This document shows positions 32,906 through 41,514 of a stretch of DNA of 54,037 nucleotides, one piece after another. Numbering within the stretch: position 1 is the first letter of the stretch; each line of letters begins with the position of its first letter. The stretch is from JBKCUA01 sp046318675 (GTDB lineage Bacteria > Pseudomonadota > Alphaproteobacteria > JAJTHO01): positions 1 through 54,037 of the forward strand of contig JBKCUA010000005.1 in the NCBI GenBank assembly GCA_046318675.1, given 5' to 3'. Position numbers and translations under genes: made by a program. A model generated the notes under the pieces. That model did not search any database, was not told where the DNA came from, and saw only the letters and a program-made list of their open reading frames with translations.

Positions 32906-33595
32906 TTAAAGGTTTATTCTCGTCTCACCCGTGTAGTCGCCCTTGTTGTTTAGTCGCACCACCAACGGCACGCCGGTGGCGATTTCCAAGTTTGGAATAT
33001 CAGCTTTGGAGATATTTTTCAGCAACATCAGCAATGCCCGAATGCTGTTGCCGTGGGCGACGCAGAGCACACCGTTATTGTTCAACACGGCGGGTTTTAA
33101 AAGTGCCTCATAAAATAGTTTTACCCGCGCCACCACATCGGCCAGGCTTTCGCTGCGGGGCAGGGGGAAAGGGAAATTGGCAAAAGCCGGGACGTTGGCG
33201 GGGTTGTAAGGGCTGTCCTCGGCAATGGGGGGCGGCGGAATATCATAGCTGCGCCGCCAGACGTGCACCTGATCATCGCCATATTGCGCGGCAACTTCGG
33301 CTTTGTTGAGGCCGGTGAGGCCACCATAATAGCGTTCAATCATCGCCGGTGCCGGGGTGAGGGGCAGGGCAGGGGCGCCGTAGCCCTCAAGCAGAAGCCG
33401 CGCTGTCTCCCGCGCCCGGAACAAGGGGGAAACAAACCCTTTTTCCAGCGTTATCCCGGCGCGGGCAAGAGCCTCACCCGCTTGGCGAGCCTCATTTTCA
33501 CCCTCAGCCGTCAATGGCACATCGGCCCAGCCGGTGAAGCGGTTTTCTTTGTTCCACGTACTAAGGCCGTGGCGTACCAAAACAAGGTGTGTCAT
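32906..33595 (-). CDS. gpmA: 2,3-bisphosphoglycerate-dependent phosphoglycerate mutase
   Basis: Interconverts 3- and 2-phosphoglycerate in glycolysis and gluconeogenesis. The 229-residue protein has the phosphohistidine motif LVLVRHGLSTWNKENRFTGW at residues 4-23, SPLFRARETARLLL near 58, ERYYGGLTGLNKAEVAAQYG near 88, and the second catalytic His in VLCVAHGNSIRALLMLL. ATG 33595 is the proper start. The frame runs on upstream only as a shadow of the divergent DUF192 gene. The tmRNA gene lies directly downstream. Confidence 0.94.
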   Translation of the reverse strand: MTHLVLVRHGLSTWNKENRFTGWADVPLTAEGENEARQAGEALARAGITLEKGFVSPLFRARETARLLLEGYGAPALPLTPAPAMIERYYGGLTGLNKAEVAAQYGDDQVHVWRRSYDIPPPPIAEDSPYNPANVPAFANFPFPLPRSESLADVVARVKLFYEALLKPAVLNNNGVLCVAHGNSIRALLMLLKNISKADIPNLEIATGVPLVVRLNNKGDYTGETRINL

Positions 33596-33646
33596 ACGTA
33601 AGGTGTCGTAGCGGGGTAAACCCCGTATGGTCAAGTGGGGGGCAGA

Positions 33647-34117
33647 ATGCCAAGAAAAAAAATACTGATAGGGCTTGCTCTTTTGATGATGGCGGGCTGG
33701 TGGCTCTTCAGTGCCCACGCCGACGGCACACCACAATACCTCCCCAAAACGCCCATGACCATTGTTCGCGGTGATGGCAGTAGCATGGTGATTCAGGTTG
33801 AAGTGGCGCAAACAGAGGCTCAGCGTCGTCAGGGTCTGATGTTCCGCCGCGATCTTGCCCCCGATGGCGGGATGTTGTTTGAGTTTCCCGAAGGCTACGG
33901 TGTGCCCACCATGTGGATGAAGAACACGCCGTTGTCGTTGGACATGGTTTTTTTGAATAATGCCGGTGTAGTGGTGGATATTTTGCGTGGTACGGTGCCA
34001 TTTTCCGAAGAAATATTGCGCCCAAAGAGTGAGGCAGCGGTAGCCGTGCTGGAGCTGCCTTCCGGCGCGGCGTCGGCGCATCGCATCAATATTGGTGACA
34101 GGCTGCAAGGGCGTTAA
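33647..34117 (+). CDS. DUF192-family secreted protein
   Basis: 156 residues with an N-terminal signal or anchor (KKILIGLALLMMAGWWLFSA). The DUF192 domain follows: VEVAQTEAQRRQGLMFRRDL, GMLFEFPEGYGVPTMWMKNT, LDMVFLNNAGVVVDI and an Ala/Gly-rich end AVAVLELPSGAASAHRINIG. The family is widespread and secreted; its function is unknown. In archaea a DUF192 structure shows a beta-barrel. The start ATG 33647 is preceded by GGGGGGCAG. It is divergent from gpmA (51 bp) and followed by the fliO-fliP cluster. Confidence 0.85.
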   Translation: MPRKKILIGLALLMMAGWWLFSAHADGTPQYLPKTPMTIVRGDGSSMVIQVEVAQTEAQRRQGLMFRRDLAPDGGMLFEFPEGYGVPTMWMKNTPLSLDMVFLNNAGVVVDILRGTVPFSEEILRPKSEAAVAVLELPSGAASAHRINIGDRLQGR

Positions 34118-34153
34118 CGGCTCTTTAATAAAAACACGGTTTGAAAGTATCGT

Positions 34154-34519
34154 ATGACCCATCACGATACTCCTGCTGATTTAGCTGACGTGCAAACCAT
34201 TATGGCCAGCGCGGCGGCTGAGATTCAGCAGTCTCTTAAATCCTTGGTTCAAGGTGAAGAACTATCCGTAGCAGATGTTCAGAAAACGATTGAGTCGTTG
34301 TGCGATAAGCTGGTGCGATTGCCCGGTCATCAACAGGATGTGGTGCGCGCTGGGGTATTGGAATTGTTGGTGGCTTTGGATAGCCTGACGAATAAGCTCA
34401 TAGACTATAAAGAAGATTTGGCGCGTAAAATTGCCATCATTACCCCGGGGCGCATGGCGGCAACGGCCTATACTAAGTCCCGGCGCATTACGGGCGAAGA
34501 TGAGGGCACATCGGCATGA
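34154..34519 (+). CDS. Hypothetical protein encoded ahead of fliO-fliP
   Basis: 121 residues, not recognised. It is soluble and helical, with a likely long amphipathic helix (IMASAAAEIQQSLKSLVQGE) and a heptad-like centre (DKLVRLPGHQQDVVRAGVLE). There is no signal peptide. Its stop overlaps the fliO start by 4 bp (ATGA), so translation is coupled, and a flagellar-assembly role is a reasonable inference from that position. It could be a small flagellar chaperone or a FliO-associated factor; nothing in the sequence decides this. Confidence 0.7.
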   Translation: MTHHDTPADLADVQTIMASAAAEIQQSLKSLVQGEELSVADVQKTIESLCDKLVRLPGHQQDVVRAGVLELLVALDSLTNKLIDYKEDLARKIAIITPGRMAATAYTKSRRITGEDEGTSA

Positions 34520-34800
34520 ATCAGGCCGCCAACCCTTGGGAAGTGTTAGGCGCATTGATTTTTGTGCTGGCGTTGATCGCCCTGTGCGCGGGTGTTGTTA
34601 AAGCCTTTCAAGGTCGGCGGTGGGCATCGTTTTTCCGGCGATCCGGGGGTGTGTGTGCGCCGCAGCCGGGTCGTTCTGCCGTATTGGAAACAGTAGTGTT
34701 GGATAGCCGCACCCGTTTAGTCCGGGTGGCACTATCCCAAGGGGGTGAGCATACCTTAGTCTTGACCCTTGGGCATCCGCCGCTGGTGTTGAAAGAATAG
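34516..34800 (+). CDS. fliO: FliO-like flagellar export apparatus protein
   Basis: 94 residues: one N-terminal membrane helix (ALIFVLALIALCAGVVKAF) and a short cytoplasmic domain with LETVVLDSRTRLVRVALSQG and HTLVLTLGHPPLVLKE, the pattern of FliO's small SpoA-like cytoplasmic part. FliO helps assemble the FliP ring in the flagellar type III export gate. The position directly before fliP (1-bp gap) supports the call. The protein is short and weakly conserved, as is normal for FliO. Confidence 0.75.
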   Translation: MNQAANPWEVLGALIFVLALIALCAGVVKAFQGRRWASFFRRSGGVCAPQPGRSAVLETVVLDSRTRLVRVALSQGGEHTLVLTLGHPPLVLKE

Positions 34801-34801
34801 T

Positions 34802-35530
34802 ATGCGATCTTTCTTTCTTGCATTGCTTGTGGTTTTCCTGTGGCACAGTCCGGCGGTAGCCCAGAGTCTTAGCGTCGATCTGGGCAAGGAGCTGGACGGC
34901 CAGACCTCCGGGCGTCTTTTGCAAATGCTGGCGTTGCTGACGGTATTGAGCCTTGCGCCTAGCATTCTGATTATGGTCACCGGGTTTGCTCGGATTATTA
35001 TTGTCTTGTCGCTCTTGCGTACGGCGTTGGGGTTACAGCAGACCCCGCCTAATAGTGTTTTGGTGGGATTGGCTTTATTTTTAACCATGTTTGTTATGGC
35101 CCCGACGTTTGAGCAGGCGTATGATAACGGCATTGCCCCCCTGATTGCCGAAAAGATCAAGGAGGAAGAGGCCTTAAAGCAAACCGTGGCACCGTTTCGC
35201 ACGTTCATGCTTGCCCACACGCGGGAGGCGGACTTGCGTTTGTTCATGGATTTGGCCAAGCTGCCCCCGGCGGAAAGCCGGGAGGCGACGCCGCTCCGTG
35301 CCCTGGTGCCGGCGTTCATGATTTCCGAGCTGCGCCGGGCGTTTGAGATTGGGTTTATGATCTTCCTGCCCTTTGTGATTATTGATCTGGTGGTCTCCAG
35401 CGTCCTCATGGCCTTGGGGATGATGATGCTTCCCCCCGTGACGGTGTCGGTGCCGTTTAAGCTGATTTTCTTTGTGCTGATTGATGGCTGGTATTTGCTG
35501 TCGGGGAGTTTGGTGCGGGGGTTTGGGTAA
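34802..35530 (+). CDS. fliP: Flagellar biosynthetic protein FliP
   Basis: Core subunit of the flagellar type III export gate. The 242-residue protein has a signal peptide (RSFFLALLVVFLWHSPAVAQ), then LTVLSLAPSILIMVTGFARI, IIVLSLLRTALGLQQTPPNS, LALFLTMFVMAPTF, the large loop, and the family signature LVPAFMISELRRAFEIGFMI followed by PFVIIDLVVSSVLMALGMMM. fliQ, which normally follows, is absent; the next gene is unrelated. Other flagellar genes must lie elsewhere. Confidence 0.95.
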   Translation: MRSFFLALLVVFLWHSPAVAQSLSVDLGKELDGQTSGRLLQMLALLTVLSLAPSILIMVTGFARIIIVLSLLRTALGLQQTPPNSVLVGLALFLTMFVMAPTFEQAYDNGIAPLIAEKIKEEEALKQTVAPFRTFMLAHTREADLRLFMDLAKLPPAESREATPLRALVPAFMISELRRAFEIGFMIFLPFVIIDLVVSSVLMALGMMMLPPVTVSVPFKLIFFVLIDGWYLLSGSLVRGFG

Positions 35531-35617
35531 AAAATTTTCTTGTTTTGATAAAAATGTGATATAGGCCGCAGCCGCAGCCGCATGGCAGAGTTGCGGGTAT
35601 GTTTACCTGTAAAGATC

Positions 35618-35983
35618 ATGAAAACCATTCGCTTTGTGTGTTTGTTCTTTTTGACAACTTTCGTGGTGTTGTGTTTAGGAGGTATCTTAACTCCTTGGAT
35701 TGAATTCAATTTGCGGTTAAATGTACTCTTGGTTATTGTAGCTGCGACTTTCGCGTTGCAATTGCTGTTGACAAATTATCCGCATATTTTTGATGAAGAC
35801 AACACCCCTGTGTGGTTGGGCTTCATTTTTTTCGGTTTGGAGTTCATTGTTCAGTTATTTTTCCAAAATGTTATTCCGGACTGGAACAACATCTGGATGC
35901 AAATAATAGCCGCAGCAGTAGTTGCGCTATGCGCCTTCGTTTTTACGGCGGCTCTTTATAATACTGTTACTCCACGCAAGTAG
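35618..35983 (+). CDS. Hypothetical small polytopic membrane protein
   Basis: 121 residues with four hydrophobic segments (FVCLFFLTTFVVLCLGGIL, LNVLLVIVAATFALQLLL, LGFIFFGLEFIVQLFF, IIAAAVVALCAFVFTAALYN). No recognised family. ATG 35618 follows a weak AAAGA site; ATG 35582 is in frame but leads with a less hydrophobic stretch and lacks a ribosome site. A terminator follows at once. It is AT-richer than fliP and looks monocistronic. Confidence 0.65.
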   Translation: MKTIRFVCLFFLTTFVVLCLGGILTPWIEFNLRLNVLLVIVAATFALQLLLTNYPHIFDEDNTPVWLGFIFFGLEFIVQLFFQNVIPDWNNIWMQIIAAAVVALCAFVFTAALYNTVTPRK

Positions 35984-35997
35984 AGCAACAGTGGAAA

Positions 35998-36026
35998 CCC
36001 CCGCCCTCAAAAGCGGGGGTTTCCTT
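35998..36026 (+). terminator. Terminator after the 35618-35983 gene
   Basis: CCCCCGC (about 35999-36005) and GCGGGGG enclose CCTCAAAA, followed by TTTCCTTT. It could also act weakly for the convergent popZ gene. Confidence 0.8.
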
Positions 36027-36034
36027 TGATCTTC

Positions 36035-36769
36035 CTACCCCTCCACCTGCCCCGTAATCCGCTTGACCTCTTCCCGGACGATGGTTTCCACCACGGTGGG
36101 GAGGTTGGCGTCGAGCCATTCCTTGAGCAGGGGTTTCAACAGGCTTTTGGTAATGTCTTCCAGTGTCGGCGCGCCAAGAGTGGCAAGGCGGGCATCCTGA
36201 GCGATTTTGAGGCGTTGCTGTTCTTGAATGGCGTGAAGGGTGGCCAAGGATTGTACCGAGGCGGCAATAGTATCGGCGGAGACGATGCCCTCATCGTCGG
36301 GTTGCTCTGCAAGCGGTTCTTCTTGTTCTTCTTCGGGAGCCAGTTCTAAAATCGGTTCGGGTTCCGGCGTAACCTCAGGTTCCGGCTCTGGTAATTCCAG
36401 AGCGGGTTCGTCGATTTCTAAAGCCGGGGCAGGGGTCTCTTCTTCGGCAATGTCTAAGGATAAGGGTTGTTCCTCTTCGGCCTCGTTCAAGGCTTGTTCA
36501 AAGGTGGCCGGAGTCTCACCTGTAGCAATGAAGTCCGCAGCCGGCAGTTCGGTAAGGGTGCCATCGTCGTTGACCACGGTAGTGAGGTTGAGGATCTCGG
36601 CGTCATCGCTGGTTTCCACGGCGCGGGCGTAGGCGGCACCACTGCCGTTGGCTTTTTCTTTTTTTGCGGGAGCTTGGGACGGTTCTTCCTGTTCGGAGAT
36701 AATCCGGCGGATAGAAGCCAAGATTTCTTCCATGGAAGGTTCATCTTTGACGGCGGTCAATGGCGGCAT
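36035..36769 (-). CDS. popZ: PopZ/DUF2497-family polar organising protein
   Basis: A 244-residue, acidic, largely disordered protein. The N-terminal helix EPSMEEILASIRRIISEQ (10-27) and the C-terminal oligomerisation region with ITKSLLKPLLKEWLDANLPT and VETIVREEVKRITG are the conserved PopZ ends. Between them lies a Pro/Glu-rich spacer (about 100-165) as in Caulobacter PopZ. PopZ forms polar condensates that anchor the chromosome centromere through ParB. It follows tolC, the usual alphaproteobacterial order; valS, which often comes next, is not here. Confidence 0.9.
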   Translation of the reverse strand: MPPLTAVKDEPSMEEILASIRRIISEQEEPSQAPAKKEKANGSGAAYARAVETSDDAEILNLTTVVNDDGTLTELPAADFIATGETPATFEQALNEAEEEQPLSLDIAEEETPAPALEIDEPALELPEPEPEVTPEPEPILELAPEEEQEEPLAEQPDDEGIVSADTIAASVQSLATLHAIQEQQRLKIAQDARLATLGAPTLEDITKSLLKPLLKEWLDANLPTVVETIVREEVKRITGQVEG

Positions 36770-36828
36770 TGGGTGTATTCCCCCTTATTCATTCTTTATA
36801 AGGGGTACACTAGGCACATCTTATTTCA

Positions 36829-38202
36829 TCAGTCAACCTTGCCGACGTCGGCGAAGCCAAACCATTTACCACGTGTGGCTTCAAAGTCAGCCAGTGGGTT
36901 GGGGGTATTGGTTTTGAGATCAAGTGCAGCGGCGGTCAGGCGGCCAGTGGCAGCAAGCAGAGTGTATTGAGCAACAACTTCATCACGTTCGGCGCGAATT
37001 TTGTTGAGGCGAGCACCTAGCAATTCCTGTTCGGCGTTCAGGACATCAAGAACAGTGCGAGAGCCGACGAGGGCTTCCTGACGAACCCCTTCAAGAGCTA
37101 CTTCAGCGGCTTTGATCTGTGAACCGAACGCCTCCAGCTGGCTGCGGGCGGTGCGTAGGCCATCCCAAGATTGCACGGTAAACTCGGTCGCCTGGCGTTC
37201 GGCGTTGAGCTGTTCGGAGCGTCGCTGTGCCTCTACCTGTTGGGCTTGACGTACTCGTGCCCATTCAGAACCAGATTGATATAAAGGGATAGTAAGGCGG
37301 CCAATGAGACTATAGGTATTACTATCTTTGGTAAAGGCACTGGCTTCTTTATTGTTTTCGGCCGATGCTTGCAAGGTTGCTTCGGGTAGGAGGCTACCTT
37401 TGGCTTCGCGTACTTGATAACGAGCAGCTTCTCTGGCCTTGATAGAGGCAACAACTTTTGGGGATTCATTGCGGCTCAAAGCCACGGCTTCGTCAAGATT
37501 AACGGGTAGAGTAAGAACAATATCAGGTGGTTGTAGGCCACCAGGAACTCGTCCTGTCAATCGTTCAAAGGTAGCTTTGGCGGTGTTGAGCCTGCCCATG
37601 GCGGTGGTCACTTCTGATTTTGCGCCGGAAAGGCGTGATTCGGCCTGGGCAACGTCGGTTAAGGTAACTTCCCCGACGCGAAAGCGATCCTTGGTGGCGT
37701 CGAGATTGCGTTGAAGAACTTTTTGATTGTTTTCAGTTACGCTTAGGGTAGCTTGCGCTGCGACTACATCCATATATGCGGTAACGGTGGCCAGTAGGAC
37801 GTTTTGTTCGCGGTCTAATAACGCTGCCCGACCACGTTCAATGTCGGCTAAAGATGCTTTTGTTGCAGCGGTGGTGCGTCCGCCGCGATATAGTGGTTGT
37901 GTGGCTTGCAGGCCGATGCTGCTGGGGTTGCGATCTTCTTTAGTGTTTGCGCTTTTTGGGCTGGTGCTTTCGTTTAGTGTGCCATAGCTGCCAAGAGCGG
38001 AGACGCTGGGACGCCAGCCGGAAATAGCTTGGTTGTAGGTCTCGTTGGTGGCACGTAACTCGCTGCGCGCGGCAATGAGATCAGGATTTGTTTCATATGT
38101 TTGAGTGAGAACCTGCGCGAGGGATTCCTGTGCAACGGCGGGTTTTGCCGCGACGAAAACCACTAGGATTATTAATAAAATGGGGCAAAAATATTTTTTC
38201 AT
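36829..38202 (-). CDS. tolC: TolC-family outer-membrane efflux channel
   Basis: 457 residues. A signal peptide (CPILLIILVVFVAAKPAVAQ) is followed by two repeated TolC halves with long helices: LAQVLTQTYETNPDLIAARS in the first and LDEAVALSRNESPKVVASIK in the second. The conserved LYRGGRTTAATKAS, PLYQSGSEWARVRQAQQ and GSRTVLDVLNAEQELLGA match the type I secretion TolC branch of alphaproteobacteria. It forms a trimeric duct for efflux pumps and type I secretion. It is upstream of popZ on the same strand. Confidence 0.92.
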   Translation of the reverse strand: MKKYFCPILLIILVVFVAAKPAVAQESLAQVLTQTYETNPDLIAARSELRATNETYNQAISGWRPSVSALGSYGTLNESTSPKSANTKEDRNPSSIGLQATQPLYRGGRTTAATKASLADIERGRAALLDREQNVLLATVTAYMDVVAAQATLSVTENNQKVLQRNLDATKDRFRVGEVTLTDVAQAESRLSGAKSEVTTAMGRLNTAKATFERLTGRVPGGLQPPDIVLTLPVNLDEAVALSRNESPKVVASIKAREAARYQVREAKGSLLPEATLQASAENNKEASAFTKDSNTYSLIGRLTIPLYQSGSEWARVRQAQQVEAQRRSEQLNAERQATEFTVQSWDGLRTARSQLEAFGSQIKAAEVALEGVRQEALVGSRTVLDVLNAEQELLGARLNKIRAERDEVVAQYTLLAATGRLTAAALDLKTNTPNPLADFEATRGKWFGFADVGKVD

Positions 38203-38305
38203 AATTGTTCTTTGCGATGAAAATATGAAAAAGTTCTTAATGAAAAAAGCAAATTAAGAATTTTTTGCTATATGAATAAACGATTTTTTACATAATAAAA
38301 ACAAT

Positions 38306-38569
38306 CTAATGCATTTTATATTCTTCATGGCAATGCTGCCAGTCCAGTGCTCGCCTGCCAATAGTGGTGGCGACCTCGACGCTGTGCAGGCGACCTTCAA
38401 GATGGCGTTGCCAGAAGTTAAGAAAGGCGTGCAGTGCCGGGAAATCCGGTGTAACGTCAATGTCCTGCCAGATGTAGGTCTGGAGAATATCCGGGTAATC
38501 CGGCAGGCGGTACAAAATTTCAGCCGTCACCAAAATGGCCGGACGGGGGAACTGGAATAGCTGCGCCAT
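38306..38569 (-). CDS. usg: Usg-family protein
   Basis: 87 residues. ILVTAEILYRLPDYPDILQT, YIWQDIDVTPDFPALHAFLN and LEGRLHSVEVA match the Usg family, named for a gene upstream of trpF in Caulobacter; its function is unknown. ATG 38569 is preceded by GAGG at good spacing; GTG 38575 is two codons earlier. It stands alone between tolC and csbD. Confidence 0.85.
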   Translation of the reverse strand: MAQLFQFPRPAILVTAEILYRLPDYPDILQTYIWQDIDVTPDFPALHAFLNFWQRHLEGRLHSVEVATTIGRRALDWQHCHEEYKMH

Positions 38570-38581
38570 AGGCACCTCACG

Positions 38582-38605
38582 GAAAAAGACGGTGGTGTCT
38601 TTTTC
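38582..38605. terminator. Short perfect inverted repeat, possible terminator
   Basis: GAAAAAGAC (38582-38590) and GTCTTTTTC (38597-38605) flank GGTGGT. The stem is 9 bp but AT-rich. It may end csbD transcription on the minus strand just before usg. Confidence 0.4.
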
Positions 38606-38695
38606 GCTTTCATAAACCGTGCCAGGTTAAGAAATGGTGTCGCAACCGCGCAATAACCCGTCCTGTACAAAGTTCACAGGGCGGCTGAAGGTCGA

Positions 38696-38929
38696 CTACG
38701 CGATTTTTGTTGTCGGCGCGGCGGTGTCGCAATGGCATGCATCCTCTAGCGCCTTTACTTTTGTTTCGGCGTCTTCCTTGGCAAGGCCGTAATGCTCCTT
38801 GAGCTTGCCGAGGAACTGGTCACGCTGGCCATTATAGAGCATGATATCGTTGTCGGTCAGCCTGCCCCAGGTTTTTTTGATGCTACCTTTTAGCTGCTCA
38901 AATTTGCCGTCCAGTTGTTCTTTGTTCAT
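38696..38929 (-). CDS. CsbD-family stress-response protein
   Basis: 77 residues, with the CsbD signature MNKEQLDGKFEQLKGSIKKT followed by WGRLTDNDI and GQRDQFLGKLKEHYGLAKED. CsbD-like proteins are small, hydrophilic and induced by general stress in other bacteria; their molecular function is unknown. The ATG is near AGAACATTGT with no strong ribosome site. A C-terminal tail of about 15 residues with a lone CHC motif goes beyond the family core. Confidence 0.88.
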   Translation of the reverse strand: MNKEQLDGKFEQLKGSIKKTWGRLTDNDIMLYNGQRDQFLGKLKEHYGLAKEDAETKVKALEDACHCDTAAPTTKIA

Positions 38930-39105
38930 ACAATGTTCTTTTGATGGGGCCGTGTGTGATGGCGTAACCCTATCGTCGCACGTTGCGTATAAGGATGCGA
39001 TGGGGGGTGGGTCGGGAAGTTTAAGGAAGTCGTAAAGACGGTTGCGCGTTGGGTTATCCAGAAGAGATTATATCGTGCTTTATCTCCATGCACTTTTGAA
39101 TCATG

Positions 39106-40377
39106 TCACTCTCCGTATATCCACTTCTCCTGCGCTTCACGATACTGTTTCATCCACTCTTTGAACTCCCTAGGAGGTTCTGCAAAAAGGGCTGTCTTAT
39201 TGCTAAATCCATAAAGTACATTTGGGGATCTATCATAGCCATGTGCCAAGTAAGCTGCGTAGATTTCCCCCGTCAGGGAGTTAACCGACAGAAAAGCATC
39301 ATCCCAAACGGGATAGCTTCCAAATCTTTGAGGGACGCCTTTGATTATCACCAAATCACCGCTCAGACTGGTAGTTTTTCTATGTGACCATTCGTGACAT
39401 AATAAAGATTCTAAAGCGCTGTACTTGTTGCGCAGTAGTTTGCGTAGTGTCGAATTTACCTCGGGAATTAGGAGAATGCTTTCCGCATCATTATTGACAG
39501 CATATTTCTTTATCCCGTCTAGGCCATTGGGCACTTCGATTGTTTCTTTGTGCCATGTTATTTTTTGATTTTTATAAATTCCAATTGAGCGTTGTCCACA
39601 ACCGGCAAAGTCTTTCAAGATGATACTATCGTTATAAGTCTCTACTTTTCCGGTTGCCCCTAGTATAAAATAATCGCTCTGAACAATAATAGCCTTATCA
39701 TTTGAGAATACTACAAGAGTTTGTTTTTCGCCCCCGACACCATGTCCACTGTGTTCGAATAAGACTAAATGTTCATTGTTCAGAGGCTGGTGGAATACAA
39801 TATCCATGTGACAAGCATATTCGTCTGATAAAACTAAACTATCTCTATATTTGACCTTGAACGAGAATTTATCCTTACACCCGCCATCTAAAGGTAGCTG
39901 ATTGCCCTCTTTATCTTCTCTTATAATTTGAAAATCGACTAAACTAGCCACTTGTCTATTTTTATTTTTTTGCAGTGTTTCTTTTTCTTCCCAAGACATT
40001 TGCTGAGTTTGTCTGATTGATTTTATAGAAACATTTTTTTGCTTGGAATGGTAGGTGGTAAGGTAAATTGAGAGTGAAATAATCAGTGGAATGGTAATTG
40101 CGAACACTCGACGAAATTTTGCTCCTATAGGGAGCGATTGAGATTGTGAGAGTAACCAATGAAAAATTAAGGTTATAAAACAAGAAATCAAAAGCCATTT
40201 TGGCTCCAGCACTCCAACTAGGCCACCAACCATTATACCAAGAAGGTTTTGTAAATTACTGGCTTCTCTGATGATCTGATTGTCGCTGTAAATTGCGATA
40301 TTGACCCCACGCGCTAATGAAAACAGTACGATAACCAGAAAGATATTTATGAGCAATTTTTTTATCTTGTCGTTCAT
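39106..40377 (-). CDS. Hypothetical membrane protein on an AT-rich patch
   Basis: 423 residues, not recognised. Three or four N-terminal membrane segments (LLINIFLVIVLFSLARGVNI, LLGIMVGGLVGVL, WLLISCFITLIFHWLL, RVFAITIPLIISLSIYLTTY) are followed by a soluble domain of about 290 residues with strand-like repeats and LVLFEHSGHGVGGEKQTLVV, SVNSLTGEIYAAYLAHGY and a Trp-rich end. It is clearly AT-richer than its neighbours and lies beside a duplicated tRNA-Ala end, which suggests recent acquisition. Confidence 0.65.
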   Translation of the reverse strand: MNDKIKKLLINIFLVIVLFSLARGVNIAIYSDNQIIREASNLQNLLGIMVGGLVGVLEPKWLLISCFITLIFHWLLSQSQSLPIGAKFRRVFAITIPLIISLSIYLTTYHSKQKNVSIKSIRQTQQMSWEEKETLQKNKNRQVASLVDFQIIREDKEGNQLPLDGGCKDKFSFKVKYRDSLVLSDEYACHMDIVFHQPLNNEHLVLFEHSGHGVGGEKQTLVVFSNDKAIIVQSDYFILGATGKVETYNDSIILKDFAGCGQRSIGIYKNQKITWHKETIEVPNGLDGIKKYAVNNDAESILLIPEVNSTLRKLLRNKYSALESLLCHEWSHRKTTSLSGDLVIIKGVPQRFGSYPVWDDAFLSVNSLTGEIYAAYLAHGYDRSPNVLYGFSNKTALFAEPPREFKEWMKQYREAQEKWIYGE

Positions 40378-40485
40378 TAGCTTTATTTTCCCCTTTCGGT
40401 ATTTTAGAATTCTGTTTAATCAATTTATTGGATCTAATTACTCAGGAGTCTGAATATACAGGAGAATATTGTTCAAACAAGAGAA

Positions 40486-40511
40486 ATGGTGGAGCCAAGC
40501 GGGGTCGAACC
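40486..40511 (-). repeat. Duplicated tRNA-Ala 3' end (candidate att remnant)
   Basis: The 26 bp starting ATGGTGGAGCC are identical to 40571-40596, which covers CCA, the acceptor 3' strand and part of the T-arm of the tRNA-Ala gene. The rest of the tRNA is not duplicated. Partial 3'-end copies are the usual footprint of integrase-mediated insertion at a tRNA gene. Confidence 0.7.
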
Positions 40512-40571
40512 ACCGCGCGCGTTGCGCGCAAAAAATAAACTAAGCGGTTCGACGCACTCTGATTAACTCTA

Positions 40572-40647
<76 letters not shown>

Positions 40648-40676
40648 ATTTCAGGAGGCAGGGTTTGCCATAACGG

Positions 40677-41144
40677 CTAAGACCTGTCAACGGGGCTTAT
40701 AAAGCGTTTGCGTACGACATCAAGTTCTTCTTGTAATTCAAGTAAGCAGGTGCGAATATTTAATAATGTTTCTAAAGATGGAGCAGGTTTTTGGGTAGGC
40801 GGTGCCGCGGTGATAACAGGAGCCGCCGCAGGTAATGAGAACAAAGTTGTATCATGATCCGTTGCATAGGTGCGGTCATGGGTGACGGGTGGAGGTGTCG
40901 CTTTGCCTCGTTCCGCGCGAAGCAGAAGTTGCACGCCGCGAATAGTATATCCTTGGACGTGGAGTAAATTTTGCAAGCGCTCAAGGAAAATAATATCTTG
41001 TGGACGGTAAAAGCGCCGTCCACCGGAACGTTTCATCGGCTGAATTTGGGGAAATTTACTTTCCCAAAAGCGCAAAACATGAGCTGGAAGACCAAGCGTT
41101 TCGGAGACTTCACTGATCGTCCGATACGCTGAAGCCGCTTTCAT
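40677..41144 (-). CDS. MerR-family transcriptional regulator
   Basis: 155 residues. The N-terminal winged helix reads YRTISEVSETLGLPAHVLRF, WESKFPQIQPMKRSGGRRFY and RPQDIIFLERLQNLLHVQGY, a MerR DNA-binding domain. A Pro/Ala linker follows and a C-terminal helix (LLNIRTCLLELQEELDVVRK) likely dimerises. There are no effector-binding cysteines. MerR just downstream of ihfA is a conserved alphaproteobacterial pair. Its targets are unknown. Confidence 0.88.
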   Translation of the reverse strand: MKAASAYRTISEVSETLGLPAHVLRFWESKFPQIQPMKRSGGRRFYRPQDIIFLERLQNLLHVQGYTIRGVQLLLRAERGKATPPPVTHDRTYATDHDTTLFSLPAAAPVITAAPPTQKPAPSLETLLNIRTCLLELQEELDVVRKRFISPVDRS

Positions 41145-41205
41145 GGCTGTCGAACCTTAAGCGGCCAGAGCCAAGGATAACTAAAATAATACCGTAAGGA
41201 TACTA

Positions 41206-41514
41206 TCAAGAAGATTTTCCCTTATTAGCAACGGCAGTTTTAAAATTGGGGGAAGCGCGGAAGGTAACAACGCGGCGGGGAGTAATGGGAACTTCAATGC
41301 CAGTTTTCGGATTACGCCCAATACGCTCACGTTTATTGCGAATATTGAAAGTACCAAAAGAGGAAAGTTTCAAGCCATCACCATCAACCAAGGATTTGGT
41401 TATTACTTCTAGCATGCCGCTGACTAAACGTCCGGCATCGGCCTTGGACAGACCTACTTGCTGATGCACGGAGTCAACTAAATCAATGCGGGTGATGGTG
41501 GTGTTTGCACTCAC
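41206..41514 (-). CDS. ihfA: Integration host factor subunit alpha
   Basis: A 102-residue DNA-bending HU/IHF-family subunit. It has TITRIDLVDSVHQQVGLSKA, LKLSSFGTFNIRNKRERIGR with the DNA-contacting arm, and NPKTGIEVPITPRRVVTFRA, in which the conserved Pro intercalates. I chose GTG 41514, preceded by CAGGAG eight bases upstream. The open frame to 41556 has no ribosome site. It is followed by merR. Confidence 0.94.
   Translation of the reverse strand: MSANTTITRIDLVDSVHQQVGLSKADAGRLVSGMLEVITKSLVDGDGLKLSSFGTFNIRNKRERIGRNPKTGIEVPITPRRVVTFRASPNFKTAVANKGKSS

Noticed and set aside
32602..33309. A 235-codon plus-strand ORF
   Set aside because: It lies antisense to the tmRNA gene and to the intact gpmA, and its protein is low-complexity Arg/Pro-rich sequence.
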